Positions 18,609-27,214 of a stretch of DNA of 64,000 nucleotides are shown one piece after another. Origin of the DNA: Methylomicrobium sp035916875. Lineage in GTDB: Bacteria; Pseudomonadota; Gammaproteobacteria; Methylococcales; Methylomonadaceae. The notes under the pieces were generated by a model. The model was given only the letters and a program-made list of their open reading frames with translations. It was not told the origin of the DNA and ran no database searches. Made by a program: the position numbers and the translations under genes. The stretch is from the NCBI RefSeq assembly GCF_035916875.1, contig NZ_JAXUHN010000089.1, forward strand, positions 11,439-75,438. Direction: 5' to 3'. Within the stretch, counting starts at the first letter, position 1, and every line of letters starts with the position of its first letter.

Positions 18609-19223
18609 TTAATAGTTTGGATAATTCGCAATCGCCAAACTGATAAAAATACTTATCAATACTGCAAGCACCGGAATGATGGGTAATGGGATTGGAATGG
18701 GACAAAGCAGCCACAATACAATCATGCAACTCAGCGCTAAAAGCATGTGTGCTGAGGTGTTATAAACGGGCGGCACTGGGGAACTGAATGTTTCGAACTT
18801 TAATCGACGTTCGAATATCCCCGCTACAAATCCCATGACGATTGGTATTCCTAACCAAATACCGAATTTTGACAGAATAATGATCCGTAATGCCAAGCTG
18901 TAAGCCTGAAGTTTCACAGACGCTGCCCAATCACCCGGAATATCGGCTATGGCTTCGCCTATATGATCGCCGCTGTTTCTAAATTTATCAGAATCATCAT
19001 GACGATCTCTGAATTCATTCGCGAATGCTGCAACGACTATCAAATTCCTTTTATACAGACTAATCAGCTCTTTGTTTAATTTTTCTTTGTCTCCCAAAAT
19101 ATTGATGGCTGCATTGTAATCCGCCCTGATAAAAGCAGATATCTTGGTTGGACTCATTAGTGCCGGCAGCCCCAAGGGCGTAAAAAACAAGATCATGAGC
19201 CAGACAAGAAAATGTTTTCCCAT
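18609..19223 (-). CDS. DUF4400 family membrane protein of conjugative elements
   Basis: 204-aa integral membrane protein with about four to five hydrophobic segments: one at residues 3-22, one near 120-140 (IILSKFGIWLGIPIVMGFVAG), and two at the C-terminus. Family proteins of this type occur in the transfer regions of MobH-type integrative elements and plasmids next to traD. Its role is unknown. It is the last gene of the minus-strand cluster that runs from the ATPase through traI and traD. The assignment rests on topology and context. Confidence 0.6.
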   Translation of the reverse strand: MGKHFLVWLMILFFTPLGLPALMSPTKISAFIRADYNAAINILGDKEKLNKELISLYKRNLIVVAAFANEFRDRHDDSDKFRNSGDHIGEAIADIPGDWAASVKLQAYSLALRIIILSKFGIWLGIPIVMGFVAGIFERRLKFETFSSPVPPVYNTSAHMLLALSCMIVLWLLCPIPIPLPIIPVLAVLISIFISLAIANYPNY

Positions 19224-19229
19224 TTGGTT

Positions 19230-19790
19230 TCATTCCAGCAAGCCAGCTAATTTTAGTTCTGTCATCGTGAATACTCTTGAAGCGCAGAGCAATTTGCTTT
19301 GTGCGCTTTCAAACGCGCCATGAGGCTGTTTGACCCAGGATAATTCTTCACTCACCGAGGATTTCATGATTTCATCCAAATAACCATCGATACTGGGATC
19401 ATAAATAGTCCACAAACCACTCCGCTTGATCATAAGTGTCATTTCCAAGCATTGAACCAGCTCAGATGATACTTTCTGGATAAATGCCTGTTGTTCAGTC
19501 ATGTCGTTATTGTCTTTTAATATCGACTTCTCAGCCTCCGCGAAGCCGGCATCAAGACAATTGACCAACAAGCTTTCTTTTTCCTTTCTATGGTCGGGCC
19601 AATATAGAGTCAATAAGGAGGTTAAACGTTGAGACGCCTCACGAAGATTAGGCCATCTTGCAAATAATTCTTGAGAACCAGGGTAGCGTTTTGTCGCCCT
19701 GCAGGCTTTTTTCATTTCGACGCATGCGGAATCAAGCGATATCGCCAAGGGTTTCTTTAAAGAAATTATTTCGACAGATTGGTCATGCAT
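19230..19790 (-). CDS. Hypothetical protein of the transfer cluster
   Basis: 186 aa from the ATG, which has AGGA eight bases upstream; a TTG nine bases earlier is also in frame. The protein is predicted soluble and helical, with no membrane segment and no motif I recognise. It sits 11 bp after traD and 6 bp before the DUF4400 gene, in the slot that small conserved transfer proteins occupy in MobH-type elements. A role in DNA transfer is inferred from position only. Confidence 0.6.
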   Translation of the reverse strand: MHDQSVEIISLKKPLAISLDSACVEMKKACRATKRYPGSQELFARWPNLREASQRLTSLLTLYWPDHRKEKESLLVNCLDAGFAEAEKSILKDNNDMTEQQAFIQKVSSELVQCLEMTLMIKRSGLWTIYDPSIDGYLDEIMKSSVSEELSWVKQPHGAFESAQSKLLCASRVFTMTELKLAGLLE

Positions 19791-19801
19791 ATTATTCAAT
19801 C

Positions 19802-21628
19802 CTAATGAGTAATGATTGGCAGTCGTCCCTTGATGACCCTGCCGCCGGCAATTGAAGCGATGTAATGGAAATTGGGCAAATGCCCAAGAAGGTGCTGTGG
19901 AAAGAGATCATGCTCGCCAAAGGTTAAGGACTGACCACTGTTGCCCGAGTAATTGATGATGTTTTCGGCCGAATTGACCGCGCTGGACATGCTTTGTTGG
20001 ACCGTTTTGATGTAGGTCTGCCCGAACGTTTCGGCAACGAATTGCTGGGTATCCCCGTCTTTGATTCGAAGCGTGATCAGGTTATTGCAGTTTCCGAGCA
20101 CCTGCCTGGCTCTTGCTTCGTCACCGAGTCTGGCCACAATATCTGGCAAGGTTTGGGTGGCCATGACTACTTGAAATCCGGCGCCACGTCCTTTGTTGAG
20201 GATCTGGATAAAGGGTAGATTGACCACCTCATTGGCTTCGTCCACGAACATTGAAATTCGCCCAGGCTTCTTGCCGCTGTTGTAAATCATCCCGGCTACA
20301 GACGCGAAGTCGGCCAGTACAATTGACCCAATCGCCGATGAAACAATCGAATCGGATAATGAATCCAGGCCAACATATAAGACATGTTTGCCAGAAATGA
20401 TTGTCGATGTATCGCAGATTTGCCTTTTGTCCCAAGTATCTTCTTCATCTGGCGATAGAAGCTCGCCTAAATCACCCGAGGTCAGCATGTTCAGAACCGG
20501 GATAAGCGATGCGATCATTTTTGAAAAGTGCATCCGGTTATGTTCAACGAGCGATAGCAAACCGTCGATCCCTTCCGATCCATTGGATGTGTTGCTCAAT
20601 TTTGTGCGATACCACTCGATCGTCGCCAACCAATCCGGATTGGTAATCGTCTCCATTTTTCTGGCCTTGCCAGCTTTAGCTCTGATGAAAAAAGGCTCTG
20701 CGCTACCCCCTTCTATATTCCATCCTGGCTCAACCCGATTGGCATGCGATTCGATTGCTTGCACGAGTAATGCCTCTGCGCCCCCCTCGATGTAGTAACG
20801 CAATTGCTTGATCGATGGCCGCTTGCCGGTCTCAAGAAGCCCTTGTGCAACCAGGTTGAGCGTCCTGAACGCGAACGCCGTAAAGGCATCTGATCCGCCG
20901 GTTTGAGAGGGAAGTAGTGCTGCTATCCGCGAAGCTATTTCGGTTGTTCGCGTGAAATTCCGCATGGGATCGAGGCGGATTGATGACCTGGGAAATGCAG
21001 GATGAAAAAATAAAAAAGCATCACTTCTTCCGGCTCTCGCGCATTCGAGCTCCATTCGATCCCGCAATTCTTTATCGCCTTTCGGATCGATCATGATCAC
21101 GGTATCGCCACGATGAATGGCCTGTGTCACCATGACTTCGTAAGCTCTCGTCTTCCCTGAGCCGGTTGTCCCAAATATGATGGTGTGTCCTTCAAGTGAT
21201 TTCAGAGGAATCAAAACCTCTTTTTCTTTACCCAAATTAAGGCCATGAATCCAAGGACTCCCTGGGCTTTCTTGGTCATGGTTCATTTTTGCCCCAGACA
21301 ACATGTAGTCGACGGCTCGTTGAGTATGGATAGGCATCCAATCGAATCCCCAGCCAAACCACATTCTTTCTGGTTTCACTAATGCCATGAGCTGGTCGAC
21401 ACTCAAAAACGTCAACATTTCACCCAGCTTTCCTCGACCTACCAAGTCAAGACCTTTAATCGCCGATTTCAAGGACATATATCCAAAACACATCCAGGGG
21501 ATCATCATGGAATTTCCACCTGGAAGCATGATGTAGCCCGCAAAGGTAATAGCGGTAGCCACAAGCCAAGCCGATGCGATATAAAGCTCGTAAGGTTTTC
21601 TTATGTAAGGGTCGTAATTATTTGCCAT
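19802..21628 (-). CDS. traD: TraD-type conjugative coupling protein (VirD4/TrwB family ATPase)
   Basis: 608-aa membrane ATPase that would link the relaxosome to the secretion channel. Two transmembrane helices are at the N-terminus (about 15-60). The Walker A motif IIFGTTGSGKTRAYEVMVTQ is near residue 150 and Walker B ISMFVDEANEVVNLPF near 465. GRGAGFQVVMATQTLPDI is the typical motif following. The start ATG overlaps the stop codon of the upstream relaxase gene, showing translational coupling. The length matches SXT/TOL-type TraD. No mating-pair formation genes accompany it in this window. Confidence 0.88.
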   Translation of the reverse strand: MANNYDPYIRKPYELYIASAWLVATAITFAGYIMLPGGNSMMIPWMCFGYMSLKSAIKGLDLVGRGKLGEMLTFLSVDQLMALVKPERMWFGWGFDWMPIHTQRAVDYMLSGAKMNHDQESPGSPWIHGLNLGKEKEVLIPLKSLEGHTIIFGTTGSGKTRAYEVMVTQAIHRGDTVIMIDPKGDKELRDRMELECARAGRSDAFLFFHPAFPRSSIRLDPMRNFTRTTEIASRIAALLPSQTGGSDAFTAFAFRTLNLVAQGLLETGKRPSIKQLRYYIEGGAEALLVQAIESHANRVEPGWNIEGGSAEPFFIRAKAGKARKMETITNPDWLATIEWYRTKLSNTSNGSEGIDGLLSLVEHNRMHFSKMIASLIPVLNMLTSGDLGELLSPDEEDTWDKRQICDTSTIISGKHVLYVGLDSLSDSIVSSAIGSIVLADFASVAGMIYNSGKKPGRISMFVDEANEVVNLPFIQILNKGRGAGFQVVMATQTLPDIVARLGDEARARQVLGNCNNLITLRIKDGDTQQFVAETFGQTYIKTVQQSMSSAVNSAENIINYSGNSGQSLTFGEHDLFPQHLLGHLPNFHYIASIAGGRVIKGRLPIITH

Positions 21629-23915
21629 CGAACAAATTGGTCTTTATCAAAAAGTAGCGCGAAGTCCCTTTGCCTGTCTTGGTTAGGCCGGTTTCGTTTC
21701 CGTCTACTAATTCAATCAATCCAGCGGATTTCAAGACCGATATGCAGTCATTCAGTTCGAGACTGGTATCTTTTAACCCCTTTACCATCACTTTCGTAAT
21801 GCCTCCTGGCAATACTGATACATATTCTTCAGGCAAATTTTTCAATTTGTTAATTATCAAATCGACCCGGCCTGTTTTGTTGTTTTTTGATTGCTGGTTT
21901 TTTCCAGTCAAATGACCGATCTCAGATAGCGAGTTTGGCTGTGAATCCGATTGATTTTTCCTTCTGGCGTTCTTGTTTTCTTCTGGTTCGCATTTTGATT
22001 GCGATATCAAAACGCCGATTAAAGATTCAACATCTTGATCGGTAGCGATTTCCTCGCCGTCTTTATCTTTATTAGGTGATGGCTTTTGGGCATGAGCCGC
22101 ATCTTCTCTTCTCGTCTGTTTCTGGTTAGCTTGTTTGTTGTTGTTGTTGTTGTTGTTGTTTTTAGATTGTGTTGCAGTCACTGCATTACTTTCAATGGCC
22201 TTATTTTTGATTGGTGCCACCAGACTTGCATCAGCAACAGACTCATAATCGTTATTCTCGCCAGACTGATAGTCGGCGGCATAATCATCATCGTACTGAT
22301 TGTTGATCAATTCTTCGGGTGCGCTATCTGTTCCGTTTGAGCTAGGTTCTTCTTTTTTTATGTCTTGTACTGAAGCTTGACTTTGTTTTTCCTTTCCAAG
22401 AAGAAGTTGCTTACCGGTTTCTCCGGCTGCATCAGAATTATTTTCGGGCAACATATCTCTTTCAGTCACCCCATCATTCTTGCCAGGATTTGATTCAGTC
22501 GATGCATTTTGGCTTACATCAGATTCATGATCCTGACTATCAGTCTGCGATTCATGCATGCCTGATTCTTTTGACTTATCTGCTTTTTTCAAATGTTCCA
22601 GGTCAGTTTTAATCTCTTGCCACTCTAATTCCTCTTTTATTTTCTTTTCGTTTTCATCAACTTCTTCTTTATGCTCATGTGTGCATAATTCTTCTTCAAT
22701 CGGCTTATGATGCGTCTTTACGAACAAAATCTCAGGCCTTGCTATCTTCAGGCTTTCCAAAGACCTTCTGTCTTTGCTGTCGACAACGGGCACCGAAATG
22801 TCGTACATATATCCACCTAATTGATTTCTACTCACAATTCCAGCTTCCAGCAGGATATCCGCTAACACTTCGCTTGTATTGGGAATAAAGGGGCATCTGT
22901 TTGCTCTCAGTTCATGTTGCATGTCGCCCGCAGCCAGAGGCCATACTAAAAAAACACCATCCTTCCCGTGCCAGATTCGTCCATTTTCATCGTTTGGAGT
23001 CCAGCGTTTTTTCTGCACCAGATGTCGCATGGCATCAATTAACCATGGCTCTAAATGCATTCCAGCGAGCGGTTTGCCATAACGGTCAGCATGGCTCCAC
23101 TCGTCGCGCTCCATGATTTTGTATCTCACCGTGTCGAAAATATTCGCCAAAGGATTGCTGTGATCCTTTTGGTCCTGGAGTGCCGCATAAAGTGTTTTGT
23201 AGATCGCTTTTTCGCCTGTAGCGAATATATCGTTTTGTTCTTTTGTAATTGCTTTTCCTGTCATCATGTATATCGTCGATCGATCTTCCGTTTGGTTCCA
23301 TCGGATGTGATAGCGCTGCAACTCATTGTTTATCAGCCATTCGTACAATAACTCGCCACCCGGCCGCCACTCGATCCCAATATCTTCGGCATACACTGAA
23401 ATTTTCGATAGGGCTGTGATCGCTTCGCAAAACAATCCATTTAAAAAAGCGGCATGCGCCCAAAGCGATTCTTCTTCCTTTCTGATTTCAGGCGTTGACC
23501 TTGTCAATATCCGTCTCTCGGCATACCGGATTGAAAACAGAGATACTTCTAAGCAAAACGCAAATAGCCCACCGATTAATTTGAAGTGGTTTTTTTCAGA
23601 CGCCGGCAGAAGGTGTGTCATTGCTGCCAGATGCCTGATCGGAGACATTACTTTTTTTTCAACCTCGTCTTTGTTATGCGCCCCTGCCAAACCTCTCGCC
23701 AGGATGATCTGCTTGATCATGTCCATATTTTTTTCGATCAGATGCTCGACAGGGATTACTGGGATTCCCAAAGGAAATCCTGGTAGCCTTTGCGCATATT
23801 CATCAAAAACATCTAATTTTGTTTGCTTGGCCTTTTCAATGGGCTTTTTCTCAAGATTTAACTTGCTCAGTTTGGATTCGCTTTTTCTAAAAATCGCAGC
23901 AATTTTTTTGATCAT
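21618..23915 (-). CDS. traI: TraI_2/MobH-type relaxase-like protein with altered metal-binding motif
   Basis: 765 aa from the ATG (an overlapping TTG lies one codon earlier). The N-terminal domain (about 50-330) matches the TraI_2 relaxase fold: GFPLGIPVIPVEHLIEKN, LLPASEKNHFKLIGGLF, and the long helical stretch after it. The MobH family normally has HHxxxGGLxxH here; this copy reads NHFKLIGGLFAFC, so two His positions are changed. The middle (about 400-680) is low-complexity, acidic and Asn/Gln-rich. The C-terminal 75 residues look like the TraI_2_C winged helix. It overlaps traD by 11 bp. It may be a diverged relaxase or one that lost nicking activity. Confidence 0.75.
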   Translation of the reverse strand: MIKKIAAIFRKSESKLSKLNLEKKPIEKAKQTKLDVFDEYAQRLPGFPLGIPVIPVEHLIEKNMDMIKQIILARGLAGAHNKDEVEKKVMSPIRHLAAMTHLLPASEKNHFKLIGGLFAFCLEVSLFSIRYAERRILTRSTPEIRKEEESLWAHAAFLNGLFCEAITALSKISVYAEDIGIEWRPGGELLYEWLINNELQRYHIRWNQTEDRSTIYMMTGKAITKEQNDIFATGEKAIYKTLYAALQDQKDHSNPLANIFDTVRYKIMERDEWSHADRYGKPLAGMHLEPWLIDAMRHLVQKKRWTPNDENGRIWHGKDGVFLVWPLAAGDMQHELRANRCPFIPNTSEVLADILLEAGIVSRNQLGGYMYDISVPVVDSKDRRSLESLKIARPEILFVKTHHKPIEEELCTHEHKEEVDENEKKIKEELEWQEIKTDLEHLKKADKSKESGMHESQTDSQDHESDVSQNASTESNPGKNDGVTERDMLPENNSDAAGETGKQLLLGKEKQSQASVQDIKKEEPSSNGTDSAPEELINNQYDDDYAADYQSGENNDYESVADASLVAPIKNKAIESNAVTATQSKNNNNNNNNKQANQKQTRREDAAHAQKPSPNKDKDGEEIATDQDVESLIGVLISQSKCEPEENKNARRKNQSDSQPNSLSEIGHLTGKNQQSKNNKTGRVDLIINKLKNLPEEYVSVLPGGITKVMVKGLKDTSLELNDCISVLKSAGLIELVDGNETGLTKTGKGTSRYFLIKTNLFDGK
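22134..22161 (-). repeat. Trinucleotide repeat encoding an Asn tract in the relaxase-like gene
   Basis: About nine GTT/AAC units in a row encode a run of eight Asn in the low-complexity middle of the TraI-like protein. Changes in copy number would keep the frame, so this would vary linker length and not switch expression. Confidence 0.9.
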
Positions 23916-23920
23916 CAAAA

Positions 23921-24619
23921 CTAACCGTGATATCTGATGTAATCGTCAATCATGCGCTGAATATCTCGACGCATCGATACGGGGTCGATAATGTTTTTAA
24001 ATTCAATATCGACAGTACCATTCGTCCCGGCCGAGTCCAAATGAACAGCACCAATGCCTAATAACCTGTCCAATACACCTTGTTGAACACCTATTGTCTT
24101 GATATCACCAAAACGGATTTGTACTTGAGATTGAGCAATAATGCCCTTTTTCAGAATGATTCCATCGTCATCGATGTATAGTTTTTCAGAAAAAAAACTG
24201 TATATGAATCTCAGTCCATAAAGAATCAGTAATAGGCCTCCGACCCCCAAGAGTTCGCCAATCGCCTTTAAATTGAACCATGTTGGAATATTTTCTATGT
24301 CCAGCAACGAAAACACTAAACTCATAACCCTGTACGGATTTATGAGCAACAATACACCCACAAGGATTTGCAAATAATTTGAAACGAATCCTCTCCATGC
24401 TTGCCGAAACTCGTGATTTTTCAAGCCTGCATCGCTATTCACCTTATTCAAAGAACTGATATTTGATCCAATTTTTTTAGCGGTGAAGCCTAGCTGGCTA
24501 TCAGACATCACTGTGTATTTTTCGCCCGTCTCTCGTGCGAGCAATTCACACATATCCATCGCATCGTCAAAACTCGCAAATGAATTGAGTCTCAAATTCA
24601 TAGCGTTATTTCTGGCCAT
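23921..24619 (-). CDS. Bacterial PH-domain membrane protein
   Basis: 232-aa protein. Two hydrophobic helices (about 88-110 and 128-155) precede a PH-like C-terminal domain: LYIDDDGIILKKGIIAQSQVQIRFGDIKTIGVQQGVLD is the typical bPH_2 pattern, followed by GIGAVHLDSAG. The N-terminus looks like a separate small cytoplasmic domain. It starts inside the end of the upstream ATPase gene (14-bp overlap) and ends 6 bp before the relaxase gene. Its function in transfer is unknown; association with the membrane near the transfer proteins is inferred. Confidence 0.7.
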   Translation of the reverse strand: MARNNAMNLRLNSFASFDDAMDMCELLARETGEKYTVMSDSQLGFTAKKIGSNISSLNKVNSDAGLKNHEFRQAWRGFVSNYLQILVGVLLLINPYRVMSLVFSLLDIENIPTWFNLKAIGELLGVGGLLLILYGLRFIYSFFSEKLYIDDDGIILKKGIIAQSQVQIRFGDIKTIGVQQGVLDRLLGIGAVHLDSAGTNGTVDIEFKNIIDPVSMRRDIQRMIDDYIRYHG

Positions 24620-25973
24620 TTTCGGTTACCTTGTTAATTTGGGATTGAGTGTTGGGCACGCGAACCATCGTGAATCTCGATCTCGTCTCACCTTTGTTGC
24701 TCATCTGTACGCCAATGACATGAAAGGGTTTGATGTACTGCATCAGCTTCGATTCGATCTTCATCTTCCGTATCAAGTTATCCCAATACATTTGGTCGAC
24801 CCCAAGCACCACCTTGGTCGCAACATTGGAAAAAAAGTCTTCAGAAAAATGCGTGGGCGATTGACTCGCGCATACCAGACCAAGACCAAATTTCCGCCCT
24901 TCTTTTGCAATGGTGTTCAGAATGTTGTTTTCATCATCTCTAAAGAACAGGTGGGCTTCATCGATAATCATGATGTCCCTAAGCAATCCCTCTTCTTCTC
25001 TTCGAACGGGACCTCTTTCAAGTGATGATGAAAAGATTTCTTGAAGCCTGAATTCGACAAACATCCTTTTTTCATCTTCGCGCAGTGCTGTGATGTCGTA
25101 GTGCCAGACTGGATTGGATGGTTCAAATGGAGGAACTTGGTTTTTGAAGATTCCGCTTGCTTTGAGATTGTCGAACCGCTCGACAACAGACTTCAGCACT
25201 TCTTTGGACTCATATTTAATGAAGTCATCCAGTTCCTTGCCGGTTTCAAGATTTTCGATGTACTCCTTATACGATTTGATGGCCTTTTGACGCAGTTCCA
25301 TCGCTTTCTCAAGAAGTTCTCCATCCGGTTTTGCACCCGGCGCCGAAAGCTGTTTGGATATTTTGTAAAGCTTGGAAGTAACCTTATTGAGTTCTTCCAA
25401 TGCTCTTCCCGCCTTAGTGTCGCTGCCAATGATGAGTTGTTTCAGTTTTACAAAGGCATAACGACACGCATCATCCATGGTTGGGTAGCGCTTTGGATAC
25501 TTACGATCAAAGCCATCTTCCAGTACCCACGACTTGTAGTTGTCAGCAAAAAATCCATTTCCGGCATACAGGTCTGTAATCAAGTGCCGCATGACGGCTT
25601 CTTGTCTTGAGCCTATTGGACGGCATCCGTTAATCGTCGCAATGAAATCCTGCACGCGTTTCCTAACACCGCCGAAATGCCGGTCAGGACTCACTACGAA
25701 TGGATTTAAACCGTATTCAGTGGATTCTGAGAATCTGACAGAAGAAGCGCCTGGTATGTCGATATCGCCATGCACGTCCATGATATGAATTCTCGGGGAC
25801 GGTGAGAAACGCCGGGCTTGCTGGATAAAGCGTCGTAAAAACGTCGTTTTGCCCATGCCGGTTTTACCCATCACCAATATGTGAGCATTGACCAGACAGT
25901 CAAAATCGCAAAATACGGGTGTCGATTGATTTTTTGACAAGAGGTAATCGTCTTGTCCCAGCGAGATTTTCAT
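24606..25973 (-). CDS. HerA/VirB4-like ATPase of the transfer cluster
   Basis: 455 aa from the ATG; an in-frame TTG lies 30 bp upstream. Walker A is ILVMGKTGMGKTTFLRRFIQ near residue 30-45 and Walker B is DIMIIDEAHLFFRDDEN near 345. ATPases with a DUF87-like N-terminus of this kind move DNA or proteins through hexameric rings. The segment KFGLGLVCASQSPTHFSED resembles the VirB4/TraC sensor region. It is the first gene of the cluster that leads through the PH protein to traI and traD. A divergent, perhaps auxiliary, translocation motor is inferred; it is too short for a full VirB4. Confidence 0.7.
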   Translation of the reverse strand: MKISLGQDDYLLSKNQSTPVFCDFDCLVNAHILVMGKTGMGKTTFLRRFIQQARRFSPSPRIHIMDVHGDIDIPGASSVRFSESTEYGLNPFVVSPDRHFGGVRKRVQDFIATINGCRPIGSRQEAVMRHLITDLYAGNGFFADNYKSWVLEDGFDRKYPKRYPTMDDACRYAFVKLKQLIIGSDTKAGRALEELNKVTSKLYKISKQLSAPGAKPDGELLEKAMELRQKAIKSYKEYIENLETGKELDDFIKYESKEVLKSVVERFDNLKASGIFKNQVPPFEPSNPVWHYDITALREDEKRMFVEFRLQEIFSSSLERGPVRREEEGLLRDIMIIDEAHLFFRDDENNILNTIAKEGRKFGLGLVCASQSPTHFSEDFFSNVATKVVLGVDQMYWDNLIRKMKIESKLMQYIKPFHVIGVQMSNKGETRSRFTMVRVPNTQSQINKVTENGQK

Positions 25974-26074
25974 AGAAGCACGATGAGTTATGCCGAATTG
26001 CAATTGGTGGTGTTCCCCTACCGACTAGTGATGCAATCCGGATTTTGGTTTTGAAAGTTAAGATTGAGAGAATC

Positions 26075-27214
26075 TTACGAAAAACCTTTCCTCTTCATCG
26101 GGGTGAAAGACGCAGTTTTTCGGCCTCTTTCGTTGAGCTCGTTCCTGGAACTCAATGCGCAATTCATCACCGTCTCAGACTCTGTATCCCTAAAGTGCTT
26201 GTAGTCATAAAACCGCTGATTCGCGTCTTGATCAGTTGATAACAAATGCGTGCAATCGCTTATGTTCGCCTGTCCAGTCAGTTCGGCGATTTTTTTCCGG
26301 AACTCTTCCAGGCGATCATCACCATATGCTTTCATGACATGAGGATGTAACGGATTCAGGTAAAAACTTGCATCCACCTTTTCATCGTGAAGCCACTTGA
26401 CCAATTCTTCGAAATCATCAAATCGTGACTTGATCCATGGCTGGGCATTTGCTGGCTTGGCGTTGATTGGAAACTGCTTGCGAATAAACGTGGCTTGATC
26501 TTGCTTTATTTCTTGATCATAGCGATCTAAAAAGTACCGGCCAGTGTCTTCGATATCGTATCTCACCGAATGAATGCCTTTCACTTCATTGATCAGTCTG
26601 CCAAATCCATCCGATAAGCTCGATGCGAACAGGTAATCAAAAATGACGCGTTGTTTTGTTTCACCTCCCGCTTCTGGATGAAGTCTATAGGCGGGCCCAT
26701 ACGACTTAATATCGGTGAACGCGATCGGCTCCAAACCATAGATCACGTTTTTGATTGGCACGCCTTTGCGTTTCAATGCTTTTAATGTTGCCAGGATTTC
26801 GTCCGGCTTCGCAGCCAGGAAAGCAAGATTGTAGAAATCCCTACCAGGAAAACGCGTGTTCAGCACACCTGGGTCGACTAAACCCATAATTGATGACCCA
26901 ACAATAAACGCGTCATGTTGCCGCCCCGATTTACCAACTCGCTGACCTGGTATCTCGCTGTTAATCGTTGAAACAATCGCTTCTGCAGAATCCGGATATC
27001 TTTCTTTTGCGTCACGCAATAGGTACTCAACCTTCAAATAACGCTCGTTGGTTGTTGACGACGTGTATCGACTACCCATCGAATATTCCGTCTTAAAAAT
27101 CTGATACGGATTGACGATCACATTCCAGGCGGGCAAAGACCAAGCCGCAACACCGCCTGTTAATAGCGCCGCTTTCCAGAACGACTCAAAACTGCCAATA
27201 GATAAAGCTTTCAT
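26075..27214 (-). CDS. AlgJ/AlgX-like SGNH-type acyl-transfer partner protein
   Basis: 379-aa protein with one N-terminal hydrophobic segment (about 15-35), so probably periplasmic and anchored. IVGSSIMGLVDPGVL near residue 105 resembles the GxS block I of SGNH esterases/acyltransferases, and GLEPIAF and the DWQP-like HPHVMKAYGDDR block lie further on. Its start lies 29 bp inside the end of the MBOAT gene, and MBOAT-plus-SGNH pairs perform O-acetylation of exopolysaccharides such as alginate. A glycan O-acylation role is inferred; the acceptor is unknown. Confidence 0.65.
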   Translation of the reverse strand: MKALSIGSFESFWKAALLTGGVAAWSLPAWNVIVNPYQIFKTEYSMGSRYTSSTTNERYLKVEYLLRDAKERYPDSAEAIVSTINSEIPGQRVGKSGRQHDAFIVGSSIMGLVDPGVLNTRFPGRDFYNLAFLAAKPDEILATLKALKRKGVPIKNVIYGLEPIAFTDIKSYGPAYRLHPEAGGETKQRVIFDYLFASSLSDGFGRLINEVKGIHSVRYDIEDTGRYFLDRYDQEIKQDQATFIRKQFPINAKPANAQPWIKSRFDDFEELVKWLHDEKVDASFYLNPLHPHVMKAYGDDRLEEFRKKIAELTGQANISDCTHLLSTDQDANQRFYDYKHFRDTESETVMNCALSSRNELNERGRKTASFTPMKRKGFS

